A DNA stretch of 64,000 bases from Ampelocalamus luodianensis. Taxonomy: Eukaryota; Streptophyta; Magnoliopsida; Poales; Poaceae. The DNA is taken from NCBI GenBank assembly GCA_036346255.1, contig CM070638.1, positions 43,990,191-44,054,190 of the forward strand. Reading direction: 5' to 3'. Below are positions 49,831 to 59,500 of the stretch, piece by piece; the first letter of the stretch is position 1; the number at the start of each line of letters is the position of its first letter. Position numbers and translations under genes: made by a program. The notes below the pieces were generated by a model. That model saw only the letters and a list, made by a program, of their open reading frames with translations, searched no databases and was not told the origin of the DNA.

Positions 49831-50026
49831 AACACCACAACCGAACAAAACTAAACACTTAACTTAACATTCGGAAGAAGCACGGAACTAAGCAACAATT
49901 ACACAACAAATAAAGCATAACAATGAAATTGCGAAACAATGAATCATCCAACCTCTCATCGTACACGATGTGTCAATTTAATAATTTTATTTTAACCACG
50001 GACCTAAAGCCCGCTCTGATACCAAC

Positions 50027-52450
50027 TGTAACACCCTGGCCAAACAGAAGCCAAGATGCCACCTAGTTATTCTAACAATCTACACATTTCGGAAGAATAT
50101 GAAATAACTATATCAACCAACTGACAGCATTAACATAATCAAGATATGGTGAAGGTATCCTTCCTTCATCTTCTAAGTTATTTAATACTGAGAAACATTA
50201 AAGAAGGTTCACATGCAGAATAAATCAACATCATAGCGGAGAAGGTATCCTTCCTTCTCCAATTAAAGTTTAATTATTACAATTCAGCATTAACGAATGT
50301 AATATTGAACTAGAATTATGTCTTGAACATGAAATTGGTGATGTAGACAAGTAGTGTGTGTCTACTCCCTCCCAAGAGAATCTCATCAACGATCACCTAG
50401 AAATAGACGAAACAACGCAAGGGTGAGTCCAAGACTCAGCAAGTACAATGATCAATAAAACATTTATCAATACGAATAAGACATGCTCGGCATCAACATT
50501 GGTCATAACACAAATGAGTGCATATGAAGACATGACATGAATGTTTAAAATCAAGGGAATGGACTGCACACACACATATACCGGTATAGTCAGTGAACAC
50601 CCGTCGGTGTTCACTCAAGCCCGCATCTTAACAAAAATGCGGGGATCCATTTCCCGTATGAAGAACGTTTCATACGGGTGTCCAACATTGCCCATCTTGG
50701 AATTAATGGGTCTTACTCAACCATCCTGGAATTGATGGTCTTCCTCATCCACTCCCGTGGACGGCAAATGATAATGAATGCATGAAACAACTTATTGCAT
50801 TAAACATTACCATCATTTCTATTCATGAATTCAACACAAGATACAAAACATGAATATCTCACTTCATACTACACAAAAGTTATCACAGCACGATCATATC
50901 AATAACCACAATGCACAACCAGTTCGATTAACAAAGTACTTGCCTTCCGCGTTGAGACGCGTTAGCTGGCAGCGATGGCGTTCCTAAATTCGAAGCTCCG
51001 CCGCCTAACCAATGAAATACATTCAATAAGAACACCAGAAAAATACCCATTTCTACTAATCAACGCTATACACCGCTTCCCTGAAGACTCTAGTCGTTAG
51101 TACAAAACTTAAACTGAAATCAACAATTCTGTCATAACTTAATTCTGGACAGCGGTACAGTAATTGGCATAACTTAAGATCTGGAAGTCGAAACGAGGTG
51201 AATCCAATTTCTGTAGCTTCTTAACTGACTAAACTACAATACTCTAGTTGACGTGATAAACCAATTTGGCCAATTTAAAAGGCTAACAGTTGTTTGAAAT
51301 AGCAGTACAGAAACTGTCCGAACATAATAAACAGTAGTACTAAAACATCCATAACTTTTAAACTACAACTCCAAATTGAGTGTTCTTTAACAATCTGAAA
51401 AGGTTATGGAACTACCTACAATAACCTAGTTGGCACGACATTCAAATTTTGCCTTTAACAAAAAGTGGCACACGGGTCAAAATTAAAGATATAAACTGAC
51501 ATACAAATCTGGACAGACAGACCTTCAAACTGGACAGTCACAATGAAAGGTGCATAACTTTTGATCTATAAACCCAAATGAGGTGTTCTTTATCAATCTT
51601 GCAAGCTAGTGATATCACCTTCAAAATATGTTATGGGCCAGACCTTTGAATCACCCTCTAACTAGGCCATAAATCAACCTATACAGAGACTGCTAATTCT
51701 CGTCAGGATTCTGGACAGCAGATAGTAAATCTGTCATAACTTTTGACTCGAAAGTCGGAATGAGGTGATCTCGGCGGCCACCGAAAGCTAAGAGTATCCT
51801 CTAGCTAACTCTAGGAGACCAGAATCCCAAATTCTGGCCCTAAGAACATGAAACAGAGCCCGAAACATACTGGACAGAAACAGATTTTTAATCGCAGCGA
51901 GTCTGCCTAAACAAATAAGGATCCAAATCGCTTCTACCAACAAACAAACAATGAGACTCGGCATCGTTACCCTTGCTGCAACCAGGGAGTAGGTAGAAGA
52001 ACCACGGAGAAGACGATCTCCCTCCTTTTCACCTCTTTTGCCCCAAGCGAGCTGCTGTCCTCCTCAACTCCTTGCGCAACCGGCAGCGGGAGAAGGTCCG
52101 AAGGTAGGTTGGGGAGGCAAACCAGCAGGGGCCAGCACCAATGGAGATTGGGGGCGACTCCTAGGGGCAGGGCGTGAGGGGGAAGAGAGGAGGATGGGAG
52201 GGGGCGGCGGCCAAAGGGGAAAAGAGGGGGGGTTCGGCCAAGGGGAGAATAAAAGGGGAGGAAAAGGGGCTGGTTAGGGTTTGGAGGGGGAGGGGCGCAT
52301 GGGCCAAGCCCAAGAGGGAGGTGCTGGCCGGCCACTAGGCAAGGAAGGCCTGGCCGGAGGCCCAAACCCAGAAACTGCTCCAAAAGCCGGAAAAAGAACT
52401 CGCAATTTTTCCCGATTCAACTCCCTCTGAACGAAACTCGGAGTATTACA
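50027..52450 (-). repeat. Element G LTR, middle/right copy
   Basis: 2424 bp, preceded on its left by the primer-binding site and followed on its right by a polypurine tract (minus strand ttaaggggggtagac). It therefore serves as 5' LTR for the interior on its left and as 3' LTR for the partial copy on its right. Confidence 0.9.
50577..50761 (-). repeat. Hairpin array in G LTR, right copy
   Basis: Plus-strand reading: tataccggtata (50577-50588), agtgaacacc/ggtgttcact (50592-50615, loop cgtc), cccgcat/atgcggg (50620-50643), cccgtatgaa/ttcatacggg (50653-50678), cccat/atggg (50691-50710), accatc/gatggt (50720-50739), tccac/gtgga (50748-50761). None of the stems equals those of F or C, though the 'gggcttgag'-type linker is shared. 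Confidence 0.9.
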
Positions 52451-52796
52451 GTCTACCCCCCTTAACAGAATTCGACCTCGAATTCTAACCAACGAGATGA
52501 ACACAGGAATGGAATACTAACAAGTTGGAAGCAAAGGTTTAGCACATACCGGAAATGAATAGGTCAGGATACTGCTCGCGCATGCGAGACTCTAACTCCC
52601 AAGTGGCTTCCCTCTCGGACTGATGAGACCAAAGAACCTTGACATACTTCAATGTCTTGTTCCTCAGAACCCGCTCTGACTCTTCCAAAATTTTCACTGG
52701 TCGGGACTCAAACGTAAGGTCCTGCTCAATGATCAAGGGCTCCAGCGGAATAGCATGCTCCGGGTCTCTCAAAAACTTCCTCAACATTGATACGTG
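52451..52796 (-). repeat. Second, partial copy of G interior
   Basis: Near-identical to 44983-45328. It encodes the end of the chromodomain segment (about 52550-52790, minus strand) and stops at ACGTG (52792-52796). Confidence 0.92.
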
Positions 52797-54438
52797 ACCA
52801 AGCCTGAATGATCGAACCATGATGCATATGAATCATGTCTAATATTCATCGAAACATGCATTGTAGGAAGTGAGAACATCTGTAAGTCATACTTTAACAT
52901 AGACAAGCAATGCAGGAACGAGAACATAAACAACTCAGTCATCATCATAGACATGTATTTCATTAGCAAGATTATAAATAACTCATTTCCATACTCACAA
53001 CCAACAATAACGGCAACATTCATATCATACAATCAATATCATCACTCATTCATCATCTATCTACTAATTTGCACTTGCCTCAACCGTGCGAAGGTGGATG
53101 TCGAGGATAAGGTACTGCTCCCGGAGCCAAACCCACACTTGGACATACAATTGAGACATGCTAAGGCTACCATGTAAGTCTAATAACAAAACTATAAACA
53201 CAAAATGAGCACATCGTCCACTAAACGCGATCCCCAACTCTATTGCTAGCTGTCAGTTTTCTTTTCCAGAGAACAGCCCCCTTCGAAAAAAATCATAACT
53301 AAATGTACAGAAATCCAAATGGAGTGATCTTGGACAATCTTAAAAGGTTATTGAATTCCCCTTCTAAACCTAGTTGGTGAGGTTCTCTGATTCGGCCCTT
53401 TACTAGCCCGACCAAACCAAACAACAGAGTATCAATTCTCGCGTGGTCTCTGGACAGCAACAATGAAATTATCATAACTTTCTACGTTCATCCGAATTTC
53501 ATGATCTTTAGTTTTCCTGAAATCTGGAAGGATTATCTACATTTTCATTATTGTGAGCCCTCTGATTTTTCCTCTAAATACACGCTTAAGTCGAAACACT
53601 AAAACCTATCAGACCAACCACCATTCCACAGCACAGACCCCCTAAGAAAACAAATCATAACTTTTGCTACAGATGTCCAAATGAGGTGATTCTTGTCGGC
53701 AATGAAAGGTAACGAGATAACCTACAACTCTCTAGGAGGTCCCAAGTTCTAATTCGGCACTTAACAATTTCTTATTTATTAAACAAGATGACTGTAGATT
53801 CTCGTCAGGATTCTGGACAGAAAACACTAAAAATAACATAACTTTTAACTCGAATGTCGGAATCCGGTGATCTTGGCGGCCACTGAAAGCTAATAACAAT
53901 ATCGACACTTCTCTAGGAGACGGGATTCCCAAATTATGCTTCTAAGGATGCGAAAATTGCCACGCACTAAACTGGACAGAAAAGCAATCTAGTAGCAAAA
54001 TTAAACGATCTGCTAAATGAAACCGTAAACGCATCTAAAACCAAGAGAACAGCGAAGAAACCTCTTTGTTACCCTTGAAGATCGCAGGAGGAGCTGCCGG
54101 GGAGGTGGCTTAACCAAGGAAGAGGGGAGGAGAGGCGGCGCAAGGGAGAGGGGAGGAGAAGGGGCGGCGCAAGAGGGGAGAAGGGGAGGGCTGCGGCTTG
54201 GAGGAGGAGGGGCTAGGGTTTGTGCCCCCTCATAGGCCTTGGCCGGCCAGCCCACCGATGGGCCTCCCGGCCAGGCTTGGGGCCCAGTTGTCTAGCATTT
54301 GCGAAATCCCCTCGTTGGTTGCGTAAATAATTAACTCCCAAAAGGTCCGCCTCCTAAATCGACTTCTAAACGGATAATCCTTTAACTCAAAATTAACTCT
54401 CTCCCGAAAGTCCTTTCAAATACTTTTGGGGTATTACA
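52797..54438 (-). repeat. Element C 5' LTR, piece right of G
   Basis: Matches 36792-38430. The part equal to 36281-36786 of the left LTR is missing. The left edge is joined to G interior sequence through the shared pentamer ACGTG. Confidence 0.9.
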
Positions 54439-54584
54439 GATCTCTCCCGACCAGGGTACCCATTCAGGTAACCTCTAGAATCCTTACGATCAGTGAGGTC
54501 GTTAGCCTTAGGGGTTACGACCATGAAGATGTACGACCTTTTATCATGTATTAAAGAAATACATGGTGATTTTAATCCTTGTCA
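54439..54584 (-). repeat. Element B 5' LTR, part right of C
   Basis: It begins with the target duplication GATCT (54439-54443) and matches 14915-15041. After GAAATACA (54563) come 21 bases not matching the left LTR, then the outer target duplication CGTCT (54585-54589). Confidence 0.85.
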
Positions 54585-54589
54585 CGTCT

Positions 54590-55580
54590 ACACCAATTTT
54601 GCAATTTCTAGACTTTTTCGCCCGGTTCGTTGTGGAATGCGACGCCTCAGGGACGGGACTTGGCGCCATCCTTCACCAAGGCAGCGACGCCATCGCTTTC
54701 TTCAGCCAGCCCATCGTAGCCCGCCATCACGCGGTTGCTGCATATGAGCGTGAGTTGATTGGGTGGGTATAGGCTGTGCGGCACTGGTGGCTATATCTTT
54801 GGGGGTGCTCGTTCCTCATCTGTACAGACCATCATAGTTTGAAGTTTTTGCTGGATCAACGCTTAGCGACCATTCACCAACACCATTGGGTCAACAAGTT
54901 GCTTGGCTTTGATTTTTCGGTGGAGTATTGCCCGGGCCGGCTTAATAAAGTAGCTAACGCGCACTCCTGCCGTGATACGAATAACAATGCCTCCTTCGCC
55001 TTATCGGCCCTGTACTTTGACCTCCTCAATGCCGTCCGCACGACCGCCTCATCAGGACCGGCATTGGTGGCCCTCCGAGATCAGATCACGGCCGGTGACC
55101 TTGGTGCCCTGTGGACAATGGTTGATGCCTGGTACTATTCAACTGGCGTATCTATATTCCACCAGACTCGACCCTTCTTGGGGACATCCTTGCCGCCACT
55201 CATGTTGTTGCTCACGAGGGCGTCCAGAAGACTTTGCATAGACTACGCTGCAACTTCCAAACACCACAGGCTAAGTCAGTGGTACAAGATTATGTCCGGA
55301 TGTGTGCGACATGTCAACGCAATAAGACAGAACACCTACAACCCGTAGGACTGCTACAGTCCTTCCCAATTCCTTCTCGCGTGTGGGAGGATATTGCCAT
55401 GGACTTCATCGAGGGCCTTCGCGGGTGGGTGGCAAGTCCATCATCCTAACGATTGTGGACCGCTTCTGCAAGTATGCACATTTCATTCCCTTGGCATATC
55501 CTTATTCGGCAGACTCGGTGACCCGCGTCTTCTTCGCCGACATTGTGCGCCTCCATGGCATACCATCTTCTATTGTCTCG
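54590..55580 (+). pseudogene. Element A RNase H and integrase remnant, right of B
   Basis: This continues exactly from the interrupted reverse transcriptase at 14378. RNase H shows FVVECDASGTGLGAILHQGS, AYERELIGWV, CTDHHSLKFLLDQR and a LNKVANAHS variant of the usual VADALS. The integrase zinc-binding region shows VRMCATCQRNK and the core shows AMDFIEGL, LTIVDRF and IVRLHGIPSSIVS. It then ends abruptly just before the expected second catalytic Asp. Frame changes occur near 55215 and 55430. The C-terminal integrase, chromodomain and 3' LTR are absent, so A is truncated at about 55580. Confidence 0.88.
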
Positions 55581-55816
55581 CTCCGTTTTGTTTAAACTTT
55601 CTCGCGTGACGGTTTGAACTTTGAAGCGACAAGCCTAGGGTCGCTGGCGCGCGGGCCTCCCACGGTGGGCCCTGCTTTCGCTCTCGCCATCTCTGTGCTT
55701 GCCGTCACACTGACTACCGGGGCCTGGAAAGATCTGGGCCACCGTCGCAGTGACCCTCTCTTCGTTTCGACATCTCCGTATGCATAGATAAAAAAAACTA
55801 GTAGCGTATACTTATA
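55581..55816. other. Unassigned GC-rich spacer
   Basis: Between truncated A and the MULE-like element; no coding or repeat identity recognised. The last eight bases (tacttata, 55809-55816) are the left target duplication of the MULE-like element. Confidence 0.5.
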
Positions 55817-55962
55817 GAGAAAAAAGTCCGGTTTACTCTCTTGATCTATCAGAAAAGTCTAGTTTACCCTCTGAACTACAAAACCGATTATTTTATCCCC
55901 TAAATTTATGAAAACCGGTCAATACACCCTCTGGGCTAGTTTGAATAGGTGGTTTTGTATAA

Positions 55963-56598
55963 CACGTATACAAGCCACGTACACATATAAAATACAATAT
56001 ATAAGCCACATACACATGTAGTATACGCCAAGTGTTGTTGGCGGCGAGGTGCAGGGCCAAGTGCTATCGGCAGAGTCTCTTCCTTGTTTGCCGCGGGGTC
56101 ATGAGGGCGATGGAAGTGGCGCTGAGCGGACCGGAGAAGGAGCGGGTGGTGTCGACGTCGTCCGCCTGTGGCGGCTCGACGAGCTTGGGGAAGCTGAGGG
56201 ATTTCTCGAGCTCGGTGGAGTAGCCGTCGTGGAGCGACCACCGCTGTGTTAGGATGATGCTGACAACACTGATGCTGCACGCAATGGCGGAGCGCTCGAG
56301 CGCACCGAGGCTAGCCTTCTTGACGAAGAGCCCGCGAACCCTGCTCGTGCGTCGTGCTCATCCACAGGTATGGGTACCTCACACCCGTCATGCGCGACAC
56401 CAGCGGGAACACGAAGAACCCTCGCCGATGCTGAGCGGCGGCGGTGGCACCAAGAGGAGGCGGGCTGAGCGGGGGCGGCGGCACCAGCAGGAGGCGGCGC
56501 CAGAGAGGGAGGGAGCAGCACCAGGAGGCGGCGACACCAGGAGGAGGCGGGCTGAGCTGCGGCGGCGGCACCAGGAGGAGGCGACGCCAGAGAGGGAG
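55963..56598. other. GC-rich cargo of the MULE-like element, left of D
   Basis: On the minus strand, about 56430-56030, two overlapping frames look protein-like (GFFVFPLVSRMTGVRYPYLW in one; TELEKSLSFPKLVEPPQADD in another). This suggests a captured host gene piece with a frame change; the gene was not identified. 56435-56598 is a G-rich minisatellite of units like 'ggcggcaccaggaggaggcg'. Confidence 0.45.
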
Positions 56599-59500
56599 TG
56601 TAACAGCTCCAATTTTAAGGAACAGTAATAAGATGCTTTATGAACAGTAATAAGCTGTTGTTCCTAGCATCACTGTTCATTTTTGAAATTTGGATGTGTT
56701 GTTACAATCTAAAACCTCTCTTTTCCAGCCAATATTCAAACTTGTTTAAAGCTTCAAAAGAAAATATCAGTTAATGTTGGTTTGAAGGCTGGGAAGAATT
56801 TTTATTAAAATCCAGATAAATTATCTTGGCCCAAAAATAATTTTATTGAATTATTAGAAATTATCTGGGCCTTGAGAAAAATAATCGACTTTAAATAAAC
56901 CTATTAGGTTAATGTAATTATTTATGTATTTTACAAAGTGAAACAGTGGTTTTCAAAATTTATTTGGGAATATATCATCCCAATAGGATCCTTGCAAAAT
57001 TTCATAATTTTACAAATTTATTTGCTATTTTAAAACCCGGTCAAACTTTTGAAGATTCGAATTCAATTAGTCAACTCTCTGCCAAACCTAACCATCGGGC
57101 ATCGTGATGACGAGTCTAAGTGCCTGGGCTTCAAACTGTTCAACTGGACCGCACCCAACACGTCCCTAGGTGTGACCAAAACTCCAGAGCTTGTGCGCCG
57201 TTGATTTCCGAGTTGACGGATAAGATTGCGGAGCCATACGTGCTATCCATGTGCTTAAAGTGATCTTCACCGTCGGATTCCCATCCTACCGCATCCAGCC
57301 TCCGATTTTGAAACCCTAACGCGCCTCTACTCGTGGCCGTTAGATCTCAACGAACGGGCCGGATTCATTGGGCTGTTCGGGCCATCCCGATGTGCCATAC
57401 AATATCGGCCATAGGATCTAGATCGTGCGGTGCGCCATTTTCGAGCACTGCCATTTTAAATGGTAAAAACCAAAATACGCACGAGCCGTTGGATTCTCAA
57501 TGAATGGGCTAGATCTAGTGGGCCGTTCGGGTCACCCGAAGGAACCACTCAATTTCCACCGTTGGATCCCGAGCGAACGAACTAGATTGATGGGCCGTTC
57601 GGGCCACCGAACCTCAACCCAATCTCCACCGTCGATCTTAAATCCAACCGCGCTGTCCTTTTCATTTTTAAACTCAAGGCGCGCATTTATTTTTGGCCGT
57701 CAGATGTAAATCCTACGGTACCCTTTCAACCGCGTGCGATTAGGGCCAGATCCTCGTATGACCGTAGGATTAAAATCGTGCGATCCATATTGAAAGATAC
57801 CGGTTGAGTGTTAATTATCCATCTTATTGCCGCTGTCCACTTCCAATCGAACGGCTGACAATCTTTTGAGATCACAGTGAACCTTGTTGTCGTAATTTGA
57901 TGCGGCTGACAGAGGGGCCCACATGTTAGTGACGCGCTTCTCTTCCTCCTCGCGCCTGTGCATCGCCGCCGACTTCGTTGCCGGAGAGGAGTGTCGCGCT
58001 GTGATTTTGGAAAATCTTTCCTTGACACCTGGCACTAAATTGCCACCGCATCATCTCTAGAGAGTTCCCGTCTGCTCCATTGGTTCAAACCCTATATAAA
58101 CCCTAGCTTTTGGCTCACTACCATTGTTGACTAGAGAGCTCTTCATCTTCCTTTTTCCGTTCTAGTGGAGTTTCTTGCCGTCACGCCTTGCTTATCCATC
58201 TTAATTGCTTAATTCACCTGGTAATATGAGCTTAGCATCTTTTGTGGGTTGAAACCGGGGGCTTGTTCTCTGTAACCAGAGCCGGCTAAGCTACTTTTAG
58301 TGTTTTCCTTGCTCTGGTAAGCTATGCCCTTATCTCCTTCCATCTTGAACATCTTAGGGATCTTAATATCTTATCTGAAGCACTCGCTGGTGCATGTGGT
58401 GCTCAAATCTTGCTTTGACTGAAAAGTTGCTTTTATAACTTTTCGGTCTTTCATGTCGTTTTCAAGCTCTAGGGTTTCTAATGTCATCTTTTCAGTTTAA
58501 CTAGGTCTTAACCTATCCCTAGTCGCATAAGCAAAAGTTATCTTTGATCATTTTGCTTCTAAATCAGAAAGGGCCTTAAACCCTTTTTCTTCTGTTTTGT
58601 CGGGTGGACCGACAAAAGTCGTAGCAGACCGTTTATCTGTTAATCTTGCTAATTAGGGTTAGTCTAGGGTATTATCTACTATAAAGATCAGATTGAGGTT
58701 CAATTTAGAATCTTTTACTTAGTACACTTTCACTTAACCCGAAATCTGCAACCTGCCCTATTTTCAATTCTTTTCAAAACCTGAAACTGTAACTTTAACC
58801 TAAACCCTAATTTCTGTCAATTAAAGGCAGTAGGTGGTAATATGGGTTATTATCTTTATTGGGGTAGATACAACTTAAGCATGTTGTTAACCATGCATTA
58901 CCATCTTGATCATACAATTTTCTCTTTATCTTTTATTTGCTGTCAGCTCTTGTGTTTATTGGATGTTATTGTTTCTTTTAGAATCTGGTTCTTCAATAAT
59001 TGAGTCCACTCAACCAACCATCGACTGAACAAGAAGTTTATTATTACCAAGGCAAGCATCCTCTTCGCACCATGTTGAACCCAGATTTCAATACTTAGAT
59101 TCTCAAAATACAGTGATACTGTTGCATGCTAAATTCTTAACATCTATTTGTGATATGTCAATATATAGTTATAACCTAACATTGTGGCTTACCTTAACTC
59201 TGACCATACACTCAAACTTAGAGTAGTGCTGTATACTACCACGTGTAATTTCAGAATTTTGCTTAGCCATGCAGTCCATAGAACGTTAGTGTTTGGCAAG
59301 ACTATCTTGTCAAACATGGGAGCAACAAATGAATTTCAGTCATTTTAACTCTTTGTCTAGTTTATTTGAATTAGAACTGAATTTAAATTTCAATTGATCT
59401 GGACAAGAGGATGCTAGTGATGGTGCCTTCGTGCACGAGATTGGGAAGTGTGGTGGACATGTCTGGACCAATTAAGGACTGAACTATGACTATTCAATTC

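Larger units (their letters stand above)
42586..52796 (-). mobile_element. Chromovirus G with extra partial interior
   Basis: Order on the plus strand: LTR 42586-44982, coding interior 44983-50026 (minus strand), LTR 50027-52450, then a second copy of the first ~346 bp of interior (52451-52796, equal to 44983-45328). It is therefore LTR-interior-LTR-partial interior, the remnant of a tandem or recombined pair sharing the middle LTR. The primer site on the minus strand at 50013-50026 is GTTGGTATCAGAGC (intact initiator tRNA-Met type). Confidence 0.9.
36062..54438 (-). mobile_element. Non-coding LTR element C, relative of F, holds G
   Basis: Target duplication GATCT on both sides (36057-36061, 54439-54443). 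Minus strand: 5' LTR at right (54438-52797 and 42583-42372, split by G and shortened by a deletion), primer site at 42358-42370, interior 42371-38431, 3' LTR 38430-36062. LTRs start TGTAATACCCC and end GGGGTGTTACA, like F. No intact gene. Confidence 0.88.
14379..54584 (-). mobile_element. Ty3/gypsy element B (Tat-like), host of C, E, F, G and H
   Basis: B runs on the minus strand: 5' LTR at right (54584-35534, split by C), gag leader, gag (split by E), protease/reverse transcriptase, RNase H with an archaeal-type second domain, integrase, 3' LTR at left (15041-14379). It is flanked by the 5-bp direct repeat CGTCT (14374-14378 and 54585-54589). Joining the flanks restores A's coding sense, proving insertion. 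About 33 kb of its span is later insertions. The domain order and primer site suggest the Tat/RIRE2-like lineage (inference). Stops and frameshifts inactivate it. Confidence 0.88.

Noticed and set aside
56254..56650. Arg/Gly-rich plus-strand proteins near 56.3-56.6 kb
   Set aside because: They are translations of the G-rich minisatellite; similar peptides appear in all frames.
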